Source: Lachnospiraceae bacterium
GTDB lineage: Bacteria; Bacillota; Clostridia; Lachnospirales; Lachnospiraceae
Direction: 5' to 3'
NCBI GenBank assembly: GCA_016290615.1
Contig: JAEEUS010000001.1
Span: forward strand, 1 to 64,000
DNA: 64,000 nt
Under the pieces are notes generated by a model that was not told the origin of the DNA, did no database searches, and saw only the letters and a list, made by a program, of their open reading frames with translations. The translations under genes and the position numbers were made by a program. The first letter of the stretch is position 1. Every line of letters begins with the position of its first letter. Below, one piece after another: positions 9,028 through 16,777 of the stretch.

Positions 9028-12000
9028 CAGTCTTCCTCGTCAAAATAATCATCATCGCGTTTTCTCATATACAATATGACAGCAATTATACTTATTATCA
9101 CGATCAGCGCTGCAACAGACGCAACCGCTATCACAACATAGTTGACATCACCATCCTGTTTTTCAGATGTCATAAGTACTCCCGCGTCAGCATCCTCTCC
9201 GACACTTCTCACTTCATCAGCATCTGAATCGTTTTCAGTAACGGTCACAGGTTTTAATGAAGCATCGGCATATACGATCACATACTGTGAAGCATGCTCA
9301 AGTATGAATGGCGTATCACCGTCATCGGCAACAATTGTATCATTGACATATTCGAGCTGTCCTGTTGCCGGATTATTATAGAACAGATTAGCTACCTTTC
9401 CTGCATACTTTACGTCTGAAGGTATATGCAGCGTTACAGGGAATCCGAACACGCCGTCATGCTTGATATCAATGCAGGTAAACGGTTTTCCGTCAACTAC
9501 ATCGTCTATATTTGAAGCTTCTACATTTTCGCTGTCCAGTTCTACCTTAAGATCAACATTCACATCATCGATGTTAGAATTTGTAAGATCCATATCCCAT
9601 ACAACATCATTTGCCATGGTTATACGAAGTTTCCTGTTGTCCTCAGAACTGTATTCTTCTATCTTCTCCTTGTCGAGCACAGTTGTTGACATCAGCACCA
9701 TTTCAACAGGTTTCTGTCCCTGTTCAAATTCATCGATTCTTTCGATCTGAGGTACTACTGGTGTAGCCTTCTTATTTTCATCTGTATGTTTTTCACCCTT
9801 GTCATTATCCTCTGTTTTCTGAGCAGGATCTGTCTTGGGAGTTATAGCTGCAGTTTTTTCATTTTCTGTCTTTTTCGTTTCCGGGGTGATTTCATTTGTT
9901 TTCTCGGAAACGCTTTCCGTTACCTGCGGAGTAGGGGTTGTACCAATTGTCGGTGCAGGAGTCGGCTTCAATGTAGGAACCGGTGTCGGTGTTGGTGTCG
10001 GCTTCTGTTCAGGTGTTACCGCAGGTTTGGTCACTTCGGCTGAAGCTTTTGTTACTGCTGCATTCGTGGCTGCTGCGTTTGTGGCTGCTGCATTCGTGGC
10101 TGCTACATTTGCTGCTGCGTTTGTGGCTGCTGCATTTGCTGCTGCGTTCGTGGCTGCCGCGTTTGTTGCCGCTACATTTGCTACCGCTGCGTTTGTGGCT
10201 GCTGCATTTGTGGCTGCTGCATTTGTGGCTGCTGCATTTGTGGCTGCTGCATTTGTGGCTGCTGCATTAGTGGCTTCAGCCTGCTTTGCTGCATTTGTAG
10301 CAGCTGCTGCGGTTGCAGTTGCATCAGCTGTAGGCGCAGGAGTTGTTGTAGGTGTGGTATTCACAGTTTTTTCCGTATAATCACACCTTGTACACTTTCC
10401 GTTTTTCAAGTCATGACCGAGTTTTTCTGCCTCTTCGGTATAGGACTCGCCACATCCGCAGGTATATGTCTTTATTCCCGATTCTGTACATGTTGCTGTA
10501 TTGCTAGACAGCGTAAAGTCATGGATATGTACAGGAACTACCGGAAGTTTGTATCCGCATCTCTTACATACGTTTGAATCATTGTAATCATGACCCAGTG
10601 CCTCTATTGGTTCATCATACGAATCACCGCAGCTGCAGGTATATGTCATAACGCCATCGGTCAGACAGCCTGCCTGTTTTGTCACTTTTCCTGTATATGC
10701 GTGAACATGATCATCCTTTAGTTTAGGGATCTCTTCATTGTATGTATCACCGCATCTTTCGCAAGTGTAGGTTCTTATTCCGGCCTGCTTTGTTGTAGGC
10801 TCCTTGGTAACTTCACCTGTATACTTGTGTCCGAGAGCCTCTTCGGTGATAGTCTCTGTTTTGCCGCAGATCTCACATATTCTAGTCAGCTCTCCGCCGT
10901 TTTCGCAATCTGCATGATCACCCTTCCATTCTCCGAATTCATGCGTGCTGCATACAACCTTTACGGAAAGATCCAGAGAAAGTGCCTCATAGCTTGCAGG
11001 CTCCTTGCAGTAAACAGCCTTGCACTTTACACTGCCAGTCTTCTTAGGTGCCGTGTATGACGGATCATCCCATGCAAATCCTTCAGGAAGTACAACCGTT
11101 GAAAGTTCTGCCCCTGCATCTATTGTGAGATTCTTGGGCATGCTGACTGTTGACTGATCTATGGTTGCTTTGGCAACATTTATCGGAACGGTTATGGTAA
11201 TCTCGTTGTATCTGCTGTTGTCAGGATTGTAGATTACACTGTATCCTTCATTTTCCACAGCAGGTATGATGTTCTTATCAACCCATGCAAATCCATCGGG
11301 CAGTTCGATCTTCTCGAGAGTCTGATCAGGTGAATATGTTATATCCAGCTCGGGTATCGGTATCTTTGAAAGCGCGATATCTGCTTTTATAACGTTTACA
11401 CTGCACGTTACCGTGTTGGTGGTATTTTCGCTTCGCTTAGCAGAAATAGTAACGCTTCCGGGTTTTATACCCGTAACGACACCATTGCTGTCTACCTTTG
11501 CAATTCTTTCATCGGAGCTTGAGTATGTTATGGCCGCATCATTGTTCTGTGCTCCGTTTATCAGCGAGATCAAAACCGCATTCTGATCGACAGGAAGATT
11601 CTTTACTTCATCAACATTCAGGCTGAGAACATCCTTGGCATCCGGCTTGATGCAGCGGCCTTTGGGCATGTTTTCATAGACAGGTATCTTGAATACAAAA
11701 GCATTGTTCACAAGTCCTGCATTCTTATATGCACTGTATGTAAAATATCCCTCGCTGTACGGAGCCGAAATATTCTGCATATACTGGTGCGTATACAGCG
11801 TTTTGTCCGATGCATCAACGTCAAACTTCTGAAGATAGATCGTATCCTGTCCTCTGCCGACGTAATTACTCTTTATTATTGATGCTCCACCCATCAGGGA
11901 TTTCTCTATGGTATTCCATCCTTCCTTCTTAGCAAAGCTCAGACCGTTTTGATATATCTTTTCATAGGTTGAACCGTTGGCTTTGATATTAAAATAGTTG

Positions 12001-12998
12001 TAGTACCCTTCGTAACCGCTGTATGTTCCTTTTATCAGCGGTGAGCTTTTCGTTATGCCCTGTTCCTGTTTTACTCTTGATGCGAGTGATATCGGGCTCA
12101 TGTTTATGCTGGCGCCTATATCTACAAAGGTCTGCGCATATGTCTTTGAACTGCCTTCATAGCCTCCGGACATAAATGTACCGTTAAGTATCTTTTGAAC
12201 CGCCTCAACAGAATGACTCGACTCATTGTAAGTCAGCTGCTCAAACATGAAGATCCTTTCTTCGTTTAGGAAGTTCCTCGGATCCAGATAGTATGCGATT
12301 ATTCCCTGTGTGGCTACGTACCAGCCCTTGGTTCCTGTAGATTCACATAATTTGTAACTTGAATCTGCGCCGGAACTGATAAGACTTCTCTCGTTAATCG
12401 ATTCATTATATAGTACGTCGTTCCATTTAAGCCCTACATTCTGCCTTACAAACACCCAGTTGGGATGCTTCTTTTTAAGTTCGTACAAAGCATCCCTGTA
12501 TTCCTTCGGAAACTGTTCTATATCCGAACAGTCTGTTTCTTTTCTTACAGTTTCCCTTGAAATTGTGGTGATATACTTATCCTCCCATTCAAGGAATCTC
12601 TCATCAGCGCATGCGATAAATTCTCTCTCGACGTAGCCTGTGATCACGCCTCCTGCATAGCTGTAGTTGACCCTGTACCAGACATTTCTTCCTTCATCAA
12701 CATCCACGCTGACGATCGAAACGCTCTGTCCGGATGCAAGTGCAACGACATCCTCACTGTACGGATCGGCTTTGCTCTTTAGGATATACGAATCCTTAAG
12801 ATAAATGGCTGCAGCTATGTTTCTTTCGTTTGAAAGCTTTTCAAGAGCTGTTCTTGCTGCGTTAACATCCGATATGACATAGTTTGATTCCTTTATGGCC
12901 GCAGCATATGATGCCATAGGTACACTAAATCCCAGCAACGAAGCTAGGACAATCGCCGTTATTCTTTTGGCTGCTCTTCTGATAATGGTTTTTCTCAT
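9027..12998 (-). CDS. Large cell-surface beta-N-acetylglucosaminidase with Ig-like, Cys-rich and Ala/Thr/Asn repeat regions
   Basis: 1323 residues from ATG at 12998 (GGGGG 7 nt upstream; an in-frame GTG-like start at 13028 has no such site). Order: signal peptide (about 1-33); SH3-like part (about 40-130); a glucosaminidase domain (about 150-450) beginning KKKHPNWVFVRQNVGLKWNDV, the LytD/GH73-like type that cuts peptidoglycan; a Big_2-type Ig-like domain (about 466-536); four or five Cys-rich modules of the form CxxCG...E..GH (about 680-870), probably zinc-binding; a TNAAA tandem repeat (about 903-989); a Pro/Thr linker; a further domain; and a C-terminal helix (about 1286-1313) with tail RKRDDDYFDEED. 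There is no LPXTG, so the C-terminal helix anchors it. The ATG overlaps the epimerase stop (ATGA). Confidence 0.85.
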   Translation of the reverse strand: MRKTIIRRAAKRITAIVLASLLGFSVPMASYAAAIKESNYVISDVNAARTALEKLSNERNIAAAIYLKDSYILKSKADPYSEDVVALASGQSVSIVSVDVDEGRNVWYRVNYSYAGGVITGYVEREFIACADERFLEWEDKYITTISRETVRKETDCSDIEQFPKEYRDALYELKKKHPNWVFVRQNVGLKWNDVLYNESINERSLISSGADSSYKLCESTGTKGWYVATQGIIAYYLDPRNFLNEERIFMFEQLTYNESSHSVEAVQKILNGTFMSGGYEGSSKTYAQTFVDIGASINMSPISLASRVKQEQGITKSSPLIKGTYSGYEGYYNYFNIKANGSTYEKIYQNGLSFAKKEGWNTIEKSLMGGASIIKSNYVGRGQDTIYLQKFDVDASDKTLYTHQYMQNISAPYSEGYFTYSAYKNAGLVNNAFVFKIPVYENMPKGRCIKPDAKDVLSLNVDEVKNLPVDQNAVLISLINGAQNNDAAITYSSSDERIAKVDSNGVVTGIKPGSVTISAKRSENTTNTVTCSVNVIKADIALSKIPIPELDITYSPDQTLEKIELPDGFAWVDKNIIPAVENEGYSVIYNPDNSRYNEITITVPINVAKATIDQSTVSMPKNLTIDAGAELSTVVLPEGFAWDDPSYTAPKKTGSVKCKAVYCKEPASYEALSLDLSVKVVCSTHEFGEWKGDHADCENGGELTRICEICGKTETITEEALGHKYTGEVTKEPTTKQAGIRTYTCERCGDTYNEEIPKLKDDHVHAYTGKVTKQAGCLTDGVMTYTCSCGDSYDEPIEALGHDYNDSNVCKRCGYKLPVVPVHIHDFTLSSNTATCTESGIKTYTCGCGESYTEEAEKLGHDLKNGKCTRCDYTEKTVNTTPTTTPAPTADATATAAAATNAAKQAEATNAAATNAAATNAAATNAAATNAAATNAAVANVAATNAAATNAAANAAATNAAANVAATNAAATNAAATNAAVTKASAEVTKPAVTPEQKPTPTPTPVPTLKPTPAPTIGTTPTPQVTESVSEKTNEITPETKKTENEKTAAITPKTDPAQKTEDNDKGEKHTDENKKATPVVPQIERIDEFEQGQKPVEMVLMSTTVLDKEKIEEYSSEDNRKLRITMANDVVWDMDLTNSNIDDVNVDLKVELDSENVEASNIDDVVDGKPFTCIDIKHDGVFGFPVTLHIPSDVKYAGKVANLFYNNPATGQLEYVNDTIVADDGDTPFILEHASQYVIVYADASLKPVTVTENDSDADEVRSVGEDADAGVLMTSEKQDGDVNYVVIAVASVAALIVIISIIAVILYMRKRDDDYFDEED
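10030..10290 (-). repeat. 15-bp tandem repeat (TNAAA-coding) inside the glucosaminidase gene
   Basis: On the plus strand the unit is GTGGCTGCTGCATTT. Four exact copies lie head to tail at 10195-10254, with a fifth differing at its last base (10255-10269). More diverged and partly shortened units continue down to about 10060. The coded protein is a Thr-Asn-Ala-Ala-Ala linker. Identical adjacent units next to diverged ones are typical of a minisatellite that changes length by slippage. Every unit is a multiple of 3, so frame is kept. Confidence 0.9.
10380..10960 (-). repeat. Repeated Cys-rich modules in the surface glucosaminidase
   Basis: At the protein level, segments such as TRICEICGKTETITEEALGH, RTYTCERCGDTYNEEIPKL, MTYTCSCGDSYDEPIEALGH and KTYTCGCGESYTEEAEKLGH repeat every 45-60 residues. 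Each has a CxxCG or CxCG knuckle and a downstream GH. They look like small extracellular zinc-binding modules. Such repeats occur in clostridial surface proteins. Metal binding is inferred, not seen. Confidence 0.7.
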
Positions 12999-13996
12999 TC
13001 TTTTCCCCCGTAATACTCCCAAAACCAATCTGCGAATTTTCCCAGGCCCTCCTCGATGGTCGTTGAAGGCTTGAAATCAAAATCTCTCATAAGCTCGGTA
13101 ACATCCGCGTATGTTCTTAAAACATCTCCGGCCTGCATTGGCAGAAACTCCTTCTTTGCCTCCATACCGAGTTTCTGCTCGAGAACCGCTACAAAATCCA
13201 TGAGCTTTTCAGGCTTGTTGTTTCCGATGTTGTAGATCTTGTAGGCCGCTCCCAGATCATCCTCCTTTGGAGGATTGCACAGTATGTTAAAGACTCCCGT
13301 TACGATATCATCAACATATGTGAAGTCTCTTTCCATGTTTCCGTGATTATATATCTGTATAGGCTCTCCGGCTTTCATCTTGAGAGCAAACTTGTATGCT
13401 GCCATATCCGGTCTTCCCATGGGGCCGTATACGGTAAAGAATCTAAGACCCGTTGTCTTCATCCCGTACAGCTTGCTGTAGCTGTATGCCATGAGCTCGT
13501 TTGACTTCTTTGTTGCGGCATACAGACTTACCGGTCTGTCCACCTTGTCATCCGTACTGAAAGGTATCTTGTCATTGCCTCCGTATACGGAACTTGATGA
13601 TGCATACACAAGATGTGTAACAGGGAAATGCCTGCAGCACTCCAGTATGTTTGCAAATCCGACAAGATTTGAATTTATATAGGCATCAGGATTTTCTATG
13701 CTGTATCTGACACCGGCCTGAGCCGCCAGATTAACTACCACATCCGGATGATAGCTTTCAAAGATCTGATTAAGCTTTTCCTTGTCCGAAATATCGGCTT
13801 TGATGAATGTAAATCCCTCGCGGTCCTTTAAAAAGCTCAGTCTGTGCTCCTTTAAGCTCACATCGTAGTAATCGTTCATATTGTCAATACCGATAACAGC
13901 GGCACCCGCATCAAGGATCCTCTTTGAAAGATGGTATCCGATAAACCCGGCTGCTCCTGTTACAAGATATCTGTATTCTTTGTTAAACTGCTGCAT
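12995..13996 (-). CDS. NAD-dependent epimerase, UDP-glucuronate 4-epimerase-like
   Basis: 333 residues from ATG at 13996. The 16 codons before it (from a TTG at 14044) overlap a TATATT promoter-like box, so the later start, with ACAGG 8 nt upstream, is preferred. It has the Rossmann motif VTGAAGFIGYHLSKRIL (about 12-28), Asp at GIDNMNDYY, the catalytic region ASSSSVYGGNDKIPF and YAATKKSNELMAYSY (Tyr-x-x-x-Lys). This set, with NDYYDVSLKEHRL, is close to UDP-glucuronate 4-epimerases, which make UDP-galacturonate for surface polysaccharides. It is first in the envelope operon and overlaps the next gene by ATGA. UDP-glucose substrates cannot be excluded. Confidence 0.85.
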   Translation of the reverse strand: MQQFNKEYRYLVTGAAGFIGYHLSKRILDAGAAVIGIDNMNDYYDVSLKEHRLSFLKDREGFTFIKADISDKEKLNQIFESYHPDVVVNLAAQAGVRYSIENPDAYINSNLVGFANILECCRHFPVTHLVYASSSSVYGGNDKIPFSTDDKVDRPVSLYAATKKSNELMAYSYSKLYGMKTTGLRFFTVYGPMGRPDMAAYKFALKMKAGEPIQIYNHGNMERDFTYVDDIVTGVFNILCNPPKEDDLGAAYKIYNIGNNKPEKLMDFVAVLEQKLGMEAKKEFLPMQAGDVLRTYADVTELMRDFDFKPSTTIEEGLGKFADWFWEYYGGKE

Positions 13997-14117
13997 TTCT
14001 TTTACCTGTCCCTTTATCTGATTTACATAATATTCCACACTCAATATAACATGTTTGTTTACATAAATCTACTATAAGATGAAATATTAAAGGAATTTTA
14101 AGATTTTTGTACAAAAA

Positions 14118-14143
14118 AAGATCCTGCCAAACAGCAGGATCTT
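14118..14143 (-). terminator. Terminator after the metal-resistance operon
   Basis: Perfect 10-bp stem AAGATCCTGC/GCAGGATCTT with a 6-nt loop. On the minus strand it is followed by seven T. It lies 8 bp beyond the repressor stop and separates that operon from the epimerase promoter. Confidence 0.9.
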
Positions 14144-14151
14144 AATGTTTA

Positions 14152-14445
14152 TTATTCTTCTATGTGTTCCATTCCGATCTGGATAATAGATTTTACATGC
14201 TCATCGGCTATAGCATAAATGATCGACTTTCCGTCTCTTCTGCTCTTAACAAGCTTGCTCTGCTTCAGTATCTTAAGCTGATGCGAGATAGCCGACTGAG
14301 TCATATTGAGTGTTTCGGCAAGCTCTCCGACGTTCATCTCGCTGTCACACAGAACAAACAATATCTTTATTCGTGTTGAATCGCCGAATATCTTAAACAG
14401 TTCGGCAAGATCATATAATTCATTCTCGTATCTTTCGCAGTTCAT
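14152..14445 (-). CDS. ArsR/SmtB-family metal-sensing repressor (CzrA-like)
   Basis: 97 residues from ATG at 14445, chosen because GAGAGGG lies just upstream; 17 extra in-frame codons further up have no such site. Winged helix-turn-helix: MNVGELAETLNMTQSAISHQLKIL. The last helix has Asp81-x-His83, then ten residues, His94-x-x-Glu97, exactly the alpha-5 Zn(II)/Co(II) site of SmtB and CzrA. Cys33 in VLCDSE sits where CadC has its Cys-rich alpha-3 site, but the full CxC is missing, so zinc or cobalt sensing is more likely than cadmium or lead. It is last in the operon it presumably controls, through the palindrome at 16706-16731. Confidence 0.9.
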   Translation of the reverse strand: MNCERYENELYDLAELFKIFGDSTRIKILFVLCDSEMNVGELAETLNMTQSAISHQLKILKQSKLVKSRRDGKSIIYAIADEHVKSIIQIGMEHIEE

Positions 14446-14499
14446 ATAACCCTCTCTGATTAACCCTTGTTTTTCTCTGTAGTTATATACTACCACAGA

Positions 14500-16431
14500 T
14501 CAGAGCTTTTTCACAAACAAAGCTCGTATCGCATTGAGTACGGCTATCACCATTACGCCTACATCCGCAAATATCGCAACCCACATATTCGCGACACCGA
14601 CAGCTCCTAAAAGCAGACATATTAGTTTTACACCTATCGCAAAGAACGTATTCTCATACACGATGCGCATGCACTTTCGTGCGATCTTTACTGCCTTTGA
14701 TATCTTTACAGGATCATCGTCCATTAGCACTATATCGGCTGCTTCAATGGCTGCATCCGAACCGAGTGCTCCCATGGCGATCCCAAGATCAGCTCTGGTA
14801 AGCACGGGTGCATCATTAATACCATCCCCGACAAATACAAGTTTCTTTTTTCCTCTGTCCACTGAGAGCAGTTCCTCAACCTTGCTCACCTTGTCAGCCG
14901 GGAGAAGTTCACTGTATACCTTACTTACACCGAGCTTTGCGGCAACATCATCCGCAACCGCTTTTCTGTCACCCGTCAGCATGACAGTATCGCTTATTCC
15001 GATATCCTTTAATGCCTTGATTGCCTTAAATGCATTTTCCTTGATGACATCGGCTATGACTATGCATCCTGCATACTTATTATCAACAGCGACATAAACA
15101 AGAGTTCCGATAGTCTCAGGTACCACGGTATCGATGCCTAACTGTTTCATCAGTTTCTCATTGCCGACAGAAATCAGACTGCCGTCAACCCTTGCATTTA
15201 TTCCGTGACCGCTGATTTCCTCGATATCCGTGACTCTGTTTCTGTCTATCTCTTTTCCGTATGCCTTTTTAAGGCTTAGACTGATAGGATGTGTTGAATC
15301 TATTTCCGCGCAGGCGGCATATTCGACTAGTTTGTCTTTCGGGATCTCATCCTTATTATCGGGTATGACTTCGACTACCTCAAAAACTCCCTTTGTCATA
15401 GTCCCGGTCTTATCAAATACGACAGTCCCTGCCTGTGACATGGCTTCCAGATAGTTGGATCCCTTTATCAGTACACCGGCATTGCTGGCACCGCCGATAC
15501 CCGCAAAGAAACTAAGCGGTATGCTTATAACAAGTGCACACGGACAGCTTATTACAAGAAATGTAAGTGCTCTGTATATCCATTTGCCCCATTCTGCACT
15601 GTTACCACAGATCAGAGAGATTACAGGCGGTATAAGAGCCAGTGCCAGGGCAGCGTAACAAACTGCAGGCGTATAGTATCTCGCAAATTTTGATATGAAA
15701 TTCTCGGACTGAGATTTCCTTGATGCGGCATTCTCAACCAGATCAAGTATCTTTGATGCGGTAGATTCTCCAAACTCCTTTTGAGTCCTTATCTTCAAAA
15801 CTCCGCTCATATTGATGCAGCCGGAGATGACCTGATCCCCGATCTCAACATCTCTTGGAAGGCTCTCTCCGGTAAGAGCCGCTGTATTTAAGGCACTGCT
15901 TCCTGATGTTACAACTCCGTCAATAGGTACTTTCTCACCGGGGCGGACAACTATCTCCGTTCCGATCGCCACTTCATCCGGATCGACCTGTTCAAGTTTC
16001 CCGTCGATCTCAACATTGGCGTAATCGGGTCGAATATCCATCAGATTTGATATATTCTTCCTGCTCTTTCCGACTGCTATGCTCTGGAAAAGTTCGCCTA
16101 TCTGATAAAACAGCATTACCGCCACCGCTTCGGTATAATCTCCGCTGTAGACTAAAGCGACAGCGATGGCTCCAAGCGTTGCGACAGCCATAAGGAAATT
16201 CTCATCAAATACCTGTCTGTTTCGTATTCCCTTAAACGCCTTCTTTAAAATGTCTGCTCCGACCGTAAGGTAAGGGATCATATAAAGCACAAACAGCAGA
16301 ACTTTTCCGGCTGCGAATCCGCCGATATAAAGCATTTCATAATCAATAACAAGTGAGGAAAGCTTTATCAGTATGATCAGTACAATCGCGATTATTATCT
16401 TTTTTAAGGCTCTTTTTTGTTTCTTGTTCAT
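14500..16431 (-). CDS. Heavy-metal P1B-type ATPase (Zn/Cd exporter, CadA/ZntA-like)
   Basis: 643 residues. Actuator motif LTGES at 186-190, metal-channel SCPCAL with Cys-Pro-Cys at 296-298, phosphorylation site VFDKTGTMTKG with Asp340, and hinge GDGINDAPVL near the end. CPC plus the overall sequence place it in the Zn/Cd/Pb (P1B-2) group, which exports these ions from the cytoplasm. There is no N-terminal HMA domain: the first residues go straight into a helix, and the HMA domain is a separate gene 16 bp upstream. The SmtB/CzrA-type repressor downstream supports zinc as inducer. Confidence 0.92.
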   Translation of the reverse strand: MNKKQKRALKKIIIAIVLIILIKLSSLVIDYEMLYIGGFAAGKVLLFVLYMIPYLTVGADILKKAFKGIRNRQVFDENFLMAVATLGAIAVALVYSGDYTEAVAVMLFYQIGELFQSIAVGKSRKNISNLMDIRPDYANVEIDGKLEQVDPDEVAIGTEIVVRPGEKVPIDGVVTSGSSALNTAALTGESLPRDVEIGDQVISGCINMSGVLKIRTQKEFGESTASKILDLVENAASRKSQSENFISKFARYYTPAVCYAALALALIPPVISLICGNSAEWGKWIYRALTFLVISCPCALVISIPLSFFAGIGGASNAGVLIKGSNYLEAMSQAGTVVFDKTGTMTKGVFEVVEVIPDNKDEIPKDKLVEYAACAEIDSTHPISLSLKKAYGKEIDRNRVTDIEEISGHGINARVDGSLISVGNEKLMKQLGIDTVVPETIGTLVYVAVDNKYAGCIVIADVIKENAFKAIKALKDIGISDTVMLTGDRKAVADDVAAKLGVSKVYSELLPADKVSKVEELLSVDRGKKKLVFVGDGINDAPVLTRADLGIAMGALGSDAAIEAADIVLMDDDPVKISKAVKIARKCMRIVYENTFFAIGVKLICLLLGAVGVANMWVAIFADVGVMVIAVLNAIRALFVKKL

Positions 16432-16447
16432 ATGCTAATGATAAGTA

Positions 16448-16666
16448 TCAGATATAGATCTCGCAGTCATCTTCGACTTTCTTGCAGTTTGAAAGAACCT
16501 GTTTCATGATACCCTTGTGGTCTGCTCCGTCTTCAAACTCCACTTCCATCTTTAAAGCCATGAAGTTAACAACGGCATTTACGACACCTTCAGTCTTTTT
16601 TGCTGCTTCTTCCATCTTGTTTGCACAGTTTGCACAATCAACTTCGATATCATACTTCTTTTTCAT
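16448..16666 (-). CDS. Stand-alone HMA-domain metallochaperone
   Basis: 72 residues, a single heavy-metal-associated ferredoxin-like fold. The metal-binding loop is VDCANCANKMEEAAKK (Cys-x-x-Cys at 10-13), with extra Cys and acidic residues at the C-terminus (NCKKVEDDCEIYI). It lies 16 bp upstream of the ATPase, which lacks its own HMA domain, so it probably delivers metal to the pump or acts as its detached regulatory domain. First gene after the operator/promoter. The DCxxC motif occurs in Zn/Cd-type HMA domains. Confidence 0.9.
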   Translation of the reverse strand: MKKKYDIEVDCANCANKMEEAAKKTEGVVNAVVNFMALKMEVEFEDGADHKGIMKQVLSNCKKVEDDCEIYI

Positions 16667-16705
16667 TGTCCATATCCTTTCATATCAAAACGAATCTTTT
16701 GTTTA

Positions 16706-16731
16706 AACATATGAGCAATTATTCATATGTT
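16706..16731 (-). promoter_or_regulatory. ArsR/SmtB-type operator
   Basis: A 26-bp near-perfect palindrome centred on AATT, with outer half-sites AACATATGA and TCATATGTT. Only two symmetric base pairs differ. The ATATGA(N)xTTCATAT shape is the known SmtB/CzrA operator form. It begins 7 bp downstream of the -10 box, over the likely start of transcription. Confidence 0.85.
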
Positions 16732-16737
16732 GATTAC

Positions 16738-16765
16738 ATTATAACGCTTGTACATAATATGTCAA
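16738..16765 (-). promoter_or_regulatory. Sigma-A promoter of the metal-resistance operon
   Basis: On the minus strand TTGACA (16760-16765), 16-bp spacer, TATAAT (16738-16743): both boxes are consensus. A dyad, AACGCTTG ... CAAGCGTT (16743-16750 with 16763-16770), spans the spacer and both boxes. Confidence 0.9.
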
Positions 16766-16777
16766 GCGTTTAAATGA

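Noticed and set aside
10060-10290. Short regular repeats that could suggest a CRISPR array
   Set aside because: Units are 15 bp, directly adjacent without spacers, and lie inside a coding frame.
9835-10380. Plus-strand open frame of about 180 codons rich in Ala, Phe and Val
   Set aside because: It is the antisense of the TNAAA repeat and Pro/Thr linker of the glucosaminidase gene; repeats in multiples of 3 keep all frames open. No ribosome site or sensible protein.
13996-14044. Earlier TTG start for the epimerase
   Set aside because: The TTG overlaps a TATATT promoter-like box; the Rossmann motif begins properly from the ATG at 13996.
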